Part shown: positions 12,970-24,242 of the stretch, piece after piece
Numbering within the stretch: the first letter of the stretch is position 1
Layout of the letters: every line of letters begins with the position of its first letter
Source: Vermamoeba vermiformis
Lineage: Eukaryota > Tubulinea > Echinamoebida
NCBI GenBank assembly: GCA_045837725.1
Contig: JBEWZL010000282.1
Coordinates: forward strand, 310,001 to 374,000
DNA length: 64,000 nt
Direction of reading: 5' to 3'
Translations under genes and position numbers: made by a program
Notes under the pieces: generated by a model
What the model saw: only the letters and a program-made list of their open reading frames with translations
Told to the model about the DNA's origin: nothing
Database searches by the model: none

Positions 12970-13205
12970 GAGCGCTGTTTACGGGGGGCTACACTGCGTG
13001 CAGCAATGTATTTGTTGACAATGACTTCGTGGTCGTGCCAATTTTTAACCACCTTTTGTTTGTTCACATTATAAGTAAATCCGTTTTAATTAACTCCTCG
13101 TGCATTCAATACATAATATAGTAATATAGAATATAGTCACTAGCTGTGATAATGGAGTTTATTATACAAGTGTTGGTCTATTAACAAGGCCCCATGACAG
13201 GCACG

Positions 13206-13856
13206 CTAATTCTCGCTCTTCGCTTCAGTGTCAGCAGGCTTATCCTCACCCTCGCTCTTGTCCTCGTGCTTATCGTCTTTATTAGTGCTGCTCTCGTCTT
13301 TGCTCTGCTCCTCGTCTTTGTTTGTTGCTGTCACTTTAGATCCGGTTTCAGTCTTCTGCTTCTTGCGTGCCTCTTGTTGCTTTTGTTTCATCTTCTTTCG
13401 CTTTTGACTTTTTTTGTTTCGTTTTCTTTCTTCTTCTTCGACTCGTTGTTGCTTTTTCGCCTCCCAATCCGAGTTAAGTTTTTCCTGATCTCGTGTCAAA
13501 TAAACATCCCAAGGATACCACTGCTAAATAAACTTACTAATCTAGCTTCGTCTTCCATCTTTTTAATGCGTGCTTGTTCTCGCTTCTTTTGCATTTGATA
13601 GTTATGAAATTCACCGCTGCCCGCTCCAGCAGACGAGCCTAAAAAAATTTAAAAATTACAACCCAGTACATAATAATTATATGCACAATATTAACATGTG
13701 TTTCAGAATAGTTCCGAATTTTTCTGGGTGCTCTTAATTTTTTTGGGCTCCAAAATAATATCGGATCTTCTTACTTGGTGTATTACGAACAACAATAGGT
13801 TCATTCGATGCAAGAGCATCATATAGCTGTACTTCTTTCTTTCCAGACTCGCTCAT
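13206..13856 (-). CDS. PRKRIP1-like spliceosomal protein
   Basis: Three exons encode about 190 residues. Exon 1 is MSESGKKEVQLYDALASN. Exon 2 carries SSAGAGSGEFHNYQ, almost the same as the strongly conserved block of animal PRKRIP1 (GSSAGAGSGEFHVYR). Exon 3 is a very basic helix (EAKKQQRVEEEERKRNKK) and then an acidic/lysine tail ending AKSEN. PRKRIP1 is a component of catalytic-stage spliceosomes and sits near U2. The last intron is read with acceptor ATCAG, giving EARL joined to EKLNSDW; an acceptor nearer the donor would leave an intron below 20 nt and was not used. Confidence 0.8.
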
Positions 13857-15401
13857 GACTCACTCTCGGTGGTGTGTTAATGTGTACAGGCGAAGACAAT
13901 TCAAAGCACAAAAACAAAATTGCAACACGAAGCCCATTCGTTTCGAAACATGTGAATAGCTGAGCACAACAACGTGCACGCATGCGCTGAAACACACGTA
14001 GTATATCATTAGCGACGTTCCGAGCTGCGACACAAAACACACGGTTGAAGTTTATGTGTTCCGTCGATCTCAATTGAATACAATAACGCTCAAGAACGCA
14101 AATGCTTCGCAACAAATATTCCGTATTAATTACAACCGAGTTTTACCATTGGAAATTTGGAATTTGGAATTGCCTGGCATCTGGCCTTTGACCGCAAGAA
14201 TAATTAATTAATTGTTTTACCGCTTCATTTCAATTATTCTTGTTGGGAAGTGGTAGTCGATTCAATGGGTATGTCATGATCTTTTTGATGAATTTTTTTT
14301 CTTTTTTTTGGGTCTCTTTGCTTTTTTTTTCGTGGGATCTTGATCTAAATTAAATTTATGCAATGTAACCTTGGAAAAGCTTTGCGGAAAGCCTCCACAC
14401 TCTCAATACTGAGCTCTACATGCTATAGAGAGCCTTATAAGAACTCCTCCACTGCAGGCTATTTCTGGCACTTGATCAGATCAAAACGGTTTATAGAATG
14501 CGGACCATATCCTACGCCTCGACCTCGTTGAATACCTTAAAAGCACCTTTTAAAGATGCAACCAAAGATATGCAGCGCGGAAGCAATGTCAAACATGTAA
14601 GGGTGAATTATCCTCTGAGATCGATTCAAACTAGTACGGGTTCTGAGCCCGATGCTGCAGTACGATGCTCAATCAAGCAGCACTAGCCCAGCGCCGCGCT
14701 TGTTTTCTTGATGTTCCGCCGCTGTTGCCGATACAGCAGAGAGGCAATACCTATTCTGGTATCTTGATATGATTGGCAGAAAACATAATCGACACGGCGG
14801 TTGAGAATTACGATAAGATACGCAACTATCTTAGGGTGGCGCATACTATTAAATAATGAAGCTTGGGTGAATTGGAGCGATCCCGGGTAAAAATTCAGTA
14901 TTTAAGTAATTTTACTTAACGCTACGTGGTATGAACCGCTAGGCCTCAGGAACGTACTAAGGATAAGCATGCCGGCATCAATACAATCACGCTGTAACCT
15001 GGGACGCGAGGGAAAGATACGTTTATGTTCTGGGACTATTTCGGGCAGATAAAAAAGGAGATAGATGGATCAAACGAAATCAAGCATCTAGAAGACCGTT
15101 CAGAGCATGAAAATGCAATGTATATTGAAGTAGACATTGACACGCAAATTCAGCCTTCTGAATCTCTGTCTTAGGAGCGCACAAAGCGAATATTTTGATG
15201 AAATTTCGCTGAACCAATGAATTCGCGCCTTTGAGTTTGTTTGATTTAACGGTTACTTGCCAAATATAGGCCTTGTTCTTTTTTCTTCCAACCATGTGCG
15301 TCATGTGCTCCACTTGTTTTGTTTCGATTTTTTATTCATTCGTAGTTTCGCCATGGTTGTAACATCCACTGATCAGTTTATTATTTTATTTTGATTTAAA
15401 T
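13857..15401. other. Long divergent gap without a recognised gene, 1,545 bp
   Basis: This is the longest stretch with no gene outside the transposon area. It contains poly-T/C runs near 14287-14330 and several short open frames without family resemblance. I looked for tRNA A/B boxes and for U1-U6 snRNA core sequences and saw none. It could hold long upstream regions for Cdc25, an unrecognised non-coding RNA or a decayed gene. Confidence 0.35.
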
Positions 15402-17463
15402 ATGGGTGCTCAAATAAGAATAACTGATCTCGATCTGCGGCGCTCAGTTGCCTTAGATCTGGATGATTGCAGCATTAACAGTGAGGATAGCAACAGCAGC
15501 ACATCTGACTTCGACTACAGCAGTTCTAGCGAGGCCAACACACCGCGCGGCTACTACAGCGACTATTGCTCGCCAGTCACCACTATTGCTAGTCAAATTA
15601 ACGCCCTGACTGTGACTGGAAGGACTGCCAAGAGGAGCTTAGTCGATGCGTTCAGCCGTGCTGACTGCCATGATGATGATCATATTGACAACATTAGACT
15701 CACTCGTTCTTACTCGGATCTGCCGGATATAATGGCGCAGGAGAAAGAAAATACGCTGGAGAATGCCATTTCAAATCCGTCAAGTGCTTGCGATGATTTG
15801 TCAACACTGTCGTCTCCTAATACCCTACGTAAGAAGAGGGAGTTTATTCTACGTTCAGGACGGGTACGATCGACATCCAGAACCACTGAATGCAGTTCCG
15901 GAGTAAAAACGAAGAAGAAGCCCAAGCCAAGCATGCTTGCTCGTAGCGTTGAGTTGGAGAAGACTCTTACACCAAGCAAAATTCACCTTCCAATTACTAA
16001 AACAGATTTACACCTCCCTTGCATCCGAGGCAAGCTCCCTGAATTCAACACCCTCTCTGGCGAGACTGTAAGTACCACAATCATATATTATCTTTATATG
16101 GCCAAAGTTGGTCTACATTTTCAATCTCCCCCCTTAATTAATTCAGAGTAAATTCTATTTTTGTTGGATTCGCCCTTTTTAGATCCGATACTTTCGGAAC
16201 TTGAACTCTTTTACTATGCACCCTATTATAAAGACGAAAGGAGGAATAATTACGTAACGAAAAGATTTTGTTTTGACGAACCCGTCAGGGTGTTCCAACT
16301 TTTGAAAAAATATCTAATTATGTCTTTCAATAGGTCTGCAAGTTGATCGACGGTGTTTTTGATTCCATTGACAAGTTCATTATCGTTGATTGCCGATACC
16401 AGTACGAATTTGATGGCGGCCACATCCGTGGAGCAGTCAATATTTGGGATGAGACAAATCTGAAAAATTACTTCTTTTCCACGGCACCCGCCCCCAACAA
16501 AACTACCGTAGTCATCTTTCATTGCGAGTTCTCATCTAAGAGAGGCCCCGATGCGTAAGTATTGTGACAATAGAGTACATATTTAGAAAGCCCGCCCAAA
16601 CAAATTTTAAATTTCTTTTGCTTAGCTACAAAAAAGTTCGCAGTTGGGACCGTACAATCAATTGGGAACGCAATGGAGGAGTCAATTTACATTATCCCGA
16701 GCTCTACTTACTCGAAGGAGGTTATGCCACGTTTTATGAAAAATATCAAGTAAGTAAATTTGTGCAATGCTTAATTGACAGATCGATCCGTTCCCAAGGC
16801 TAAATTTCGCCGTGCATCTCTTTTAGTATTGTTTAATACATGTAATTATTCTTAGGACGTTTATTAATCCTTCCTCCGCAGGCCTATTGCGATGGTGAAT
16901 ACGTGCGGATGAACGACAAGTGCATCCCGACTGAAACCAAGCAAAGAGCTACTAAATTACACAAGTTAACTAAGCGATCCAACTCGTTTGCTGGCTATGA
17001 ATTGCGCACTTCATCCAGTCCAAGCAAACTTGGGACTTATGGTTCAGATTCGCAACTGATTTTGACCGGAAGCCATTCAGCGCCCTCTAGCAGCCGTGGA
17101 GAGGCACAAGAGGAGCGCGACAATGTAGCACCAGTCATCATTCACAAGCCTTTGAAGAGTCAGCGGCGGATCAATTCTTTAAATCGCGACACATTAATCC
17201 CATCGCTGTTAAGTCCGCGGATTACACTACCACATCGCCAATCCCCGACACTACTCACTGGTCGTTCGTCGCTCACTAGTACTCAAGAGTTTGATTGTGA
17301 CGAGGAACAGATGCAGATCGACGAGTCCTTGAGCAGTCCGAGTTCTGGTGTGAATAGCCCGCGCTTGACACCTTCACCCATGCTAGGCAAACTAGTTAAT
17401 CCCAAGTCTAAGTCGTGCTCTTCATTGGACCACGTCTTGCCGACTGTGTACGAAGACGATTGA
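15402..17463 (+). CDS. Cdc25-type dual-specificity phosphatase (M-phase inducer)
   Basis: Four exons. The 220-residue N-terminal exon (MGAQIRITDLDLRRS) is rich in S, T and D with many SP/TP sites, typical of the regulated N terminus of Cdc25. After a 260-bp intron comes the rhodanese-fold catalytic domain: FIIVDCRYQYEFDGGHIRGAVNI, then HCEFSSKRGP, which is the CX5R active site with intact cysteine and arginine, then ELYLLEGGYATFYEKY and AYCDGEYVRMNDKC. These blocks occur in the same order in animal and fungal Cdc25. The enzyme removes inhibitory phosphates from Cdk1 and triggers mitosis. The C-terminal exon continues about 160 residues of serine-rich sequence ending VYEDD, longer than usual. 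Confidence 0.92.
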
Positions 17464-17995
17464 AGAAATACAGCAATACAAGTGGATGCGATCCAGCTTT
17501 ATTTTTTGATTTTCAACGCACACATTCGCTTCATCAACAACATCAACATCATAATTACCCTCACCAATGCCCACTCAAGCACGCCCAAACCTATCAGCAT
17601 GCAATTTGTATTCAATAACTATCCCTGTACATTACTTTCCCTTTTTTGTTAATAAACCCCGAGCCTCAGGTCTCACTTTTGTAAAAATGATTAGTACAAT
17701 ACGCAATAGTTTTACTCATACTGCTGTAAACATTAGCCTGCTGCAGAGGCAGGAGATTTTAGCGAGATAGGGGAGCAAGTTCCTAATTTGGACTGGGTTA
17801 AATAGTTGCATGTATCTCGTTACTAATTCTAAATTAGGAAATGAAATCGTCAAATATATCACTTCGGCAAACTAAATCTCTCCAAATAAAGCAATTCGAA
17901 TTTATTTTAACAATTAATATTTACAATTGGAATAGTACAAATATGTAGTGGCCGACTTAACGACCATTACAATGCGCAAGCAATAGGATAGGAGT
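17464..17995. other. Convergent intergenic region, 532 bp
   Basis: 3' flanks of Cdc25 and KNL1, which face each other. AT-rich with AATAAA-like signals (AATAAA near 17651 and 17886). No gene was seen. Confidence 0.4.
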
Positions 17996-20900
17996 CTATT
18001 GTTTAAATGACTCGCACAACAAGGCCAATTTGTTGCAGACGCGAGTTAATAGGCGTTGATAACGACCTTGGCTTTGTTCGTTGTCCAGCACGCTGCGGAT
18101 CTGCTTTTCGCTCACGGGTCCCCAAAGATTTTCAAAACTTGCTTGAATAGGAGCATGCGGGTAGTGCGCAGAGAGCTCAAATACAACGCGGAACTTGTTC
18201 AGGGACTTGAGACTGCTGAACTCCACGGCGAAGGACAGACCGCGGCCCAGAGTGCTCACGTGCTCAGTGTTGAAGTTGAGTTCGAGACACTTAATCTCGC
18301 GCAGGAGATCACTCATTCTGCCACAGTAAACGGCGAGCTCAGAGAGTTGATCAATAAGCTCGGGGTAACTGCGCACTTGTTCAAATGTTGATTCGAGCTT
18401 GGCTTCTTGTAACAATCTCTCTGCGAGCTGCAACAAAAGTTAGAGGTGGTTCGTATGATTTCAAACAATTGAAGTCTTACTTGTTTGTCCTTGGCTGGGA
18501 CAGCACTGTGTACCGACAAGATGCATCGTGTAACAGTGACTGAGTCAGGTTGAGCAGCGACGTCGAGTGTCACTTCAAACTTGTCGTTGAACTCGAGTTG
18601 GACTTGTTCGGGTGTATAAGTGCGCAATTTCCACTCGCTGACACGTGTCAGTAGCGTGTACAGCTCTTGTTTTTCAACTGCCTTGCGCTGGCTCTCCACA
18701 TTGACGGTGCCAGTGGCTTGACGATCTCGTTGCAACAAGCGAGCCTCAAGTCTGTTCATGGGCAGCTCACGGCGATCGTGTCGCAGTTCAGTCAATGCAG
18801 TCTCAAGCAAAGCCTTCTCGTCATCGAGCAAGCGCTCATCAGTCTGCAGCAAGTTGTAGAACTCTTTGTCGGTGCTCTCAAGCACTGAGATGGCCCAGCC
18901 GTACCATTCCTTCTTAGCTTCAAGATTTGCGCGCAATTGAAGCTCTTTGAGTTGAGCTTTAGCAGCACTGGCTTCATTTTCGCGAGTGCTCATCAATTGG
19001 CCTAGGATTGCAGGAGTGTTCTCTGACAACCAAGGCTCGAGTTCAGCGAGTTGAGCAGTGCAGTTAGCGATGGCATCAGTCATTGTCAAGTTAGCGTCGC
19101 GAGCTGTGTTCACACGTGGGGCCAGAGCTAGTGCACGAGGGGCAGAGGGAGGTCTTGAAGTAATGGATGAGCGGCGACGAGTGTTGGTGGGCTGGGGGGT
19201 CATCTTGGGCCATTCGAGATGAGCGACAGATGTCAACTTGTCGAGGGTCATGCCTTCAACACCAGAGAGCGCTTGAGTCAAGTTCATGGTCTGGTTCTCA
19301 TCGCTAGCCACAGAGTCGCCCGGGTGAGGAAGATTGGCACTGAGAATGGCACCGACAGGTTGGGTCAAATCCATGGCCACTGACAGTCTGCGAGTACGGT
19401 CCTCATCTGTGTGCAGTTGACGCACGCCAATGATGCCACCAATAGGTTGAGTCATATCCATGCCGACTGACATGCGGCGAGTTCTGTTGTCGTCGAAGTT
19501 TTCAGACTCCATCTCCATGCTCTCTTCGACTTCGTGGTTAGCAGCGTTATTGACGCTCAAAATACCGCCGAAAGTTTGAGTCATGTCCATGCCTACTGAC
19601 ATGCGGCGTGTGCGCATATCGGCTTTGTCAGCAGGAGTGTTGGTTTGAGAGGGCAAGCGAGTAGAGAGAATACCACCAAAGGTTTGAGTCATATCCATAC
19701 CGACAGAGACGCGGCGGGTGCGACTGTTAGGTGTGGGGGCAGTTTGACTGGTGTTGACAGCTTCTTGTTCAGTTCTGGCGCTGAGAATGCCACCGAAGGT
19801 CTGAGTCATGTCCATAGCCAGACTTTGTCTGCGGGTCTTCAAAGTGGGTGTTGGGGCGTCGTAGGACATTTGTGAGAGGTTGACAGTCGGAGAGATAGGG
19901 CTGTCTTCAGCTGCAACGCTGTTCGATTTCATGGGTGTGACATTGGCGGCCATATAATCGGTGAGCGAGGGAATGGACAAGCGACGATTGCGCGTCTCTT
20001 TGTCCGAGTTCAAGAGCTGATTGTTGATGCTCAAGATTTGACCGAAGTTCGTGGTCAAGTCCATGCCCACTGATTGTCGGCGGTACTTGGCCAAGTCGTC
20101 TTCCTTGGCGGAGATGATTTTGCTCAAGTTGGCAGTCAGGTCCATGGCTACTGAATCACGACGCGAGGATGACTTGACGAATGTTTTGAGAGCAGACTTC
20201 GAAGGGCTCAACTGTGAAGGCGTTAATGGCTCCGGAGCATCACCTTTGCGAATAAAAGCGTGGATCTGACCAAATGTTTGAGTCATTTCCATCGCTACAG
20301 AGTGACGGCGATTAATATGCGCGTCAGACACGCGCGGTTTAGGGGACTTAGGCAACAAGTTGAGCGGGTCCTGTGAGCACAGAGATCAGAAATTGTTACT
20401 AATATCACCAACGGTAACTTACGTCAGAGCAGATGCGTTGAATTTCATCATCAACGGTGTGGAAGTCAAAATCAGTTTGGTGTGCGATGACTTGTTGTTG
20501 AGGTGCAGCTTTAACAGGTGTCACAGCCAATGTACCGTCACCTTCAGGAAGGTCGTCGTCTTCTTCGATGAGACCAGCAAATGACAGCGAAGTGTTGTTG
20601 GCTATGCGAGGAGCCTCGGACTCCTCCACGTGTTCAACTGTCATGTTCAATTCTTCCGCGGGCTCTGCAGGGGTTTCTTGCACAGGCTCTTCGCTCTGTT
20701 CAGCAGTCTCGGCCTCATCAATCAAGTCACCGAAAGACAACGATTTGGCTGCAGTCTCGACAGCTGGCATGCGTTCAGTGACAGACTCGGGCTCAACATC
20801 AGCATCGGCCTCGTCTTCTTCAATCAACTTGTCGAACGAGTAGCTAACAATGAGGTCTTCTTGGTCCATTTCCTGCACTGCCTCGGGCTCCGATTGAGCG

Positions 20901-21688
20901 GGAACATTAGGTTCCTCATTCTCTTTGTTTTCTTCGACCATCTCTTCTTGTTCTTGAACGACTTCAGCTGCCTTTGGTTCAGGCTTAGATTCTTTAGCTT
21001 TCGCGGCTAAATATCACCGGTTAAAAGTGAAATAAAGACATTACAAATAAGGTCTACATACTCGTGGTGCTCAATGATCGGCGCATGGGATTAACACCGG
21101 TTTTGGCGGTCTTGGGCAAGATCGTAGAAGTTGTGGAAACTGCTTTAAAGTTAGGTTGCTATCGATGGCAGCAAATCACTTATAGTTAGTACCTGAGGCA
21201 CGTCTGTTGCCGTTGACTGTTACCGTAGTCGTGCCGACGGTTGTTCCAGCCTTGCGCGCGTTGTTCGAGATCGGCATCTCAACCCAAGGAGTGTCCTTAA
21301 TCGGATCATCAGTCTCTATATTCATATTGATTAATTCAATAAACTTACTTCGGTGATTTGTGGATTCGTAACAACGGCAGGTTTGTTCTCCGGGAGAGGA
21401 ATGAGAGCATTGCCGCTTCCAGCACCAGAAATGCGTCTCTTCTTCGCAGGTGGTTTGGAGAGCTCTGTTTCATAATATTTAACTTGCTCCAATTCTGCTG
21501 AAAAACTAACTCGGCGCTTCTCGGCTTGTTTTCTTTTTCTTTTTCTTTACGTAATAACATTAATTAAATGCATATTATAATAATTATTATTAATATTACT
21601 TGTCTGATTGAGAGGTCTTCATAATTGATTTTGTTTTGCTCGGGGTAACAGCTTCCAGATTTTCTTTTTCTACTGCCTCCTCCGTCAT
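17996..21688 (-). CDS. KNL1: Outer kinetochore scaffold KNL1/Spc105 with MELT repeats
   Basis: About eight exons, starting MTEEAVEKENLEAVTPSK. The N-terminal exons are short and basic. A long acidic exon (20405-20990) has repeats of LSFAGLIEED / LSFGDLIDEA. The exon 18478-20358 holds eight full MELT-type repeats of form RRxSVxMDxTQ, for example RRMSVGMDMTQTFGGI, plus two degenerate ones, at about 19270-20310. MELT threonines are phosphorylated by Mps1 to recruit Bub3-Bub1 in the spindle checkpoint. The next part is a helical coiled coil, and the C-terminal 230 residues (ending LALLCESFKQ) fit the Spc7/KNL1 RWD region that binds the Mis12 complex. An E2F-like site lies about 105 bp before the start. 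Assignment rests on the repeats together with the C-terminal coiled coil. Confidence 0.9.
19270..20310 (-). repeat. MELT repeat array inside KNL1
   Basis: Within the coding exon, eight units follow RR-x-S-V/L-x-M-D/E-M/L-T, most extended by QTFGGI or QPxGxI, with irregular 25-50 residue spacing. Two further units are degenerate (RRLSIPSLTDYM and TMNLTQALSGV). Confidence 0.85.
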
Positions 21689-22000
21689 TTTACGGACGGG
21701 CTCGCTGTCTCGTCTAAAAAGTCGATTCATCATGGGTGTAAATAATATTGATGAATCCTTTGTGGTGCTTCACGCAACGATTCGCGGGTGATTGGGCGCG
21801 AAAGTTTTAAATTTTTAGTCAACAAATAAAGGCGGGCTTTTTTTGGTTTAACGGCTAGTCGACTACTTTATTTCGTTTCGAACATAAAACAATGCTTTAT
21901 GTTTACATAAAGACGCTTGTATCCTTAGAAAAGATAGATTTGCTCAAAGGAGTTGAAACCTGAGAGTACGTTATTAGATTCGCGCGAGTGTCTCGATAGT
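21689..22000. other. Intergenic, KNL1 upstream region, 312 bp
   Basis: Holds the KNL1 promoter and the 3' flank of the gamma-glutamyl hydrolase gene. An E2F-like site is annotated separately. Nothing else was recognised. Confidence 0.4.
21794..21803. promoter_or_regulatory. E2F-like site upstream of KNL1
   Basis: GGGCGCGAAA, complement TTTCGCGCCC, matches the E2F consensus. It lies about 105 bp upstream of the KNL1 start codon. This fits cell-cycle expression of a kinetochore gene. Confidence 0.5.
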
Positions 22001-23413
22001 TTAAAATTTCATACCATAACCGCCAGCACCAGAGAATACTGGCGAAAAGTTGTAAATTAATCTCTTATTTTCTTCATTGGCATCAGCAAACTTGTGAGTA
22101 TTCTTTCTCGCTGCGCAGTGTTGTTAATCCACAATAAACAGATCTGCTGCTTACCTTCTTGGACGAAGAAGTTAGCCATGTATTGAGAAACTTTGATGGC
22201 CTCGGGAGTGTGAGGAATAACTTCTTGCGCGTACCACTCACTACAAAGTTGTTAATTATAATTCATCGCAACAGACGTACGTACAATGCTGGTTTTTCAG
22301 GGTGCCACTGCACACCATAGATCGGGTATTTTTTGCCTAATATTGTAAGTAAATACTCTGACGTCAGAGAGGCCATTCAGTCGGGCTCACCTTCAATCGT
22401 CGAAACAAAAACCTTGCCCTGACGGTCGGTGTTGGTGGTGATCACGTGATAGAACTCGGCGAGATGTTTGTTATCTAAATAAGGAAATTAGCGTGAAGAG
22501 CTTGCATTGTAAATGACACGTGTCAAATACGTACTCTTGAATGAGTCAGGACCCACACCCCAGTTGTGGTTGTTCATTGTGACGTTGAGTGTAGCCATCA
22601 CATTCAACAGATCATAACTCGCGCCTTTGAAGATACGGCTCGACTTGTAATCGGCTGCAAAGTCCAAGTTCCTGCGTCGAGAGCGTAAGTCTACTGCTTA
22701 TTTGCCACAACTAATAACCTCGTACATCGCAATGTTCCACGCATCAAACTTGGTCAGCAAATTGAGGTCTTGACTGGTGATCATGGACAGCCATTCAAAG
22801 CCCATGCAGTGACCGAAGATTGGAAAGTAATCGCCCTTGTTGTTTGCCTAGTAATGCGACGCGTGAATAAGAGTGCATGTAATGAATGCTATGACATACT
22901 TCTAAGGCGAGATCATAAATATATTTGCCGGCCAAATACAAGGTCGTGTTGGTGAGATCTGCTCCACCTCCTGGGAACAAAACACCGTTGACGCTATTGA
23001 ACATGTGTTTTAGTTCAGCGCGAGTGGCGTTGTAGCTAATTGCCGAGTCAAGCGATACAACGTTGTAATTGAAAGAATATCCAATTAATTTTGAATTTTC
23101 CAACGCATTATTAAAAATTACGAAGATATTGAGTGGTGAGTTGATATTAAGGATACAATATGGGGACTACTCGAGCACCAGCACTCTCAACGTACTATTA
23201 ATAATAGCCATTAGAAAATGTCCGCGATCGGGTCGGTTAAAATGACATTAGTACCTTGACATAACTCGCAGCAATGTATTGATTAGGACCACTTCGTGCC
23301 TCATCTTCAGCGGTTGGTTGAGTCATAATGCCGATGATTGGGCGCAGATTAGCACCGAGGGCAATGCAGCTGACCCAAGCTACAACAACTCCGAGAGTCC
23401 AATAAGAGCGCAT
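22001..23413 (-). CDS. Gamma-glutamyl hydrolase (folylpolyglutamate hydrolase, C26 peptidase)
   Basis: About nine small exons. The start MRSYWTLGVVVAWVSC gives a signal peptide, and the mature start is RPIIGIMTQPT. Family blocks: GPNQYIAASYVK, YVESAGARVVPI, NGVLFPGGGADL, GDYFPIFGHCMGFEWL with the nucleophile cysteine, YPIYGVQWHPEKPAFEW with the catalytic histidine, and the C-terminal IYNFSPVFSGAGG. Human GGH has GTCLGFEEL at the nucleophile site; here threonine is replaced by histidine (GHC), a conservative change within the class I glutamine amidotransferase fold. The enzyme trims polyglutamate chains from folates in lysosomes or vacuoles, or is secreted. One intron carries the palindrome TGACACGTGTCA. 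The gene is divergent from U1-C with 168 bp between starts. Confidence 0.9.
22514..22525. promoter_or_regulatory. TGACACGTGTCA palindrome, intron of gamma-glutamyl hydrolase
   Basis: Exact 12-bp palindrome inside a short intron. Confidence 0.6.
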
Positions 23414-23581
23414 TCCAATAATTATTGTGTGGTAAATTGACTGGTCTCAGTGCAGATAAACAGCGGAACGTCAAGAATTTGGTTGGAGTTCTCCACGCGA
23501 ACAAAAAAACAGGAGCACCGAATTGTGGCATTTTTGTCGCCTTTTCTTTGCTATATAACACGTTTCATATATATCACTATC

Positions 23582-24127
23582 ATGCCGAAGTATTTTTGTG
23601 ATTATTGCGATATTTGGTTGTAAGTAAAAGCTTCTCACCCAAAACAAGCTCCTGACTCCGAATACGGACCCGTAATAATTATTAATAATAATTTATTTAT
23701 GTAATAACAATTGTACTTCAGTGCTGTAGAAGTTTTTTTATTAATTTTTTTTGTTTCATATTGATAATAATTTTCCTTTAGAACCCACGATAGCAAATCC
23801 GTTAGGAAGTCACACAATGAAGGATGGAGACACAAAGAAAATGTTAGAAATTATTACAATTTATTGATCGAATTTGGTGAGGTTCAACTCACACCTGAAG
23901 CTTATGGTAAGATCGCTAATTCTAATTGCACTTATCTAATACTCTTAGCAATGCAATTTATGCCCCAATACAATCAATCATATGGAGGTCACGGCGGACA
24001 TGGAGGTCACGGAGGTGGTCATCGAGGAGGTCGTGGAGGCTTTGGTGGTGGATTCAAGCGTGATCGTGACGAGGGAGGTCACCGACATCCTGATGAACCT
24101 CCTTATAAGCGCGAGAGACACTATTAG
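23582..24127 (+). CDS. SNRPC: U1 snRNP protein C (U1-C)
   Basis: Three exons encode about 115 residues. Exon 1 ends in MPKYFCDYCDIW, and exon 2 continues THDSKSVRKSHNEGWRHKEN with NYYN. This is the C2H2 zinc finger of U1-C, matching the human [24 protein letters not shown]. All four zinc ligands are present (C, C, H, H). U1-C stabilises pairing of U1 snRNA with the 5' splice site. Human U1-C has a proline/methionine tail; here the last exon is glycine/histidine/arginine-rich (SYGGHGGHGGHGGGHRGG) and ends KRERHY, shorter than in animals. The tail looks like an RGG-type RNA-binding region. Exon 1 ends TT, so L is completed across the first intron. Confidence 0.92.
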
Positions 24128-24242
24128 AGCAAATAAGAGTGTTGAACATTGTACAGTTATTGGTAAAGTCTAAATTATATTTAACTACTTAGATCCGTTT
24201 TATTCTCACTGAATAGCGACGAGTTGAATACTAGTGAGGAAA

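Noticed and set aside
13520-13545. Possible 14-17 nt intron in the PRKRIP1-like gene
   Set aside because: A normal 53-nt intron with acceptor ATCAG keeps the frame and fits the family's length, so no tiny intron is needed.
14380-15060. snRNA or tRNA gene
   Set aside because: AGCTTTGCGG near 14380 recalls the U4 start, but the rest does not follow U4; no A/B box pair was found.
23982-24110. GGHGG-coding repeat after U1-C as an independent tandem repeat
   Set aside because: It is the in-frame glycine-rich tail of U1-C.
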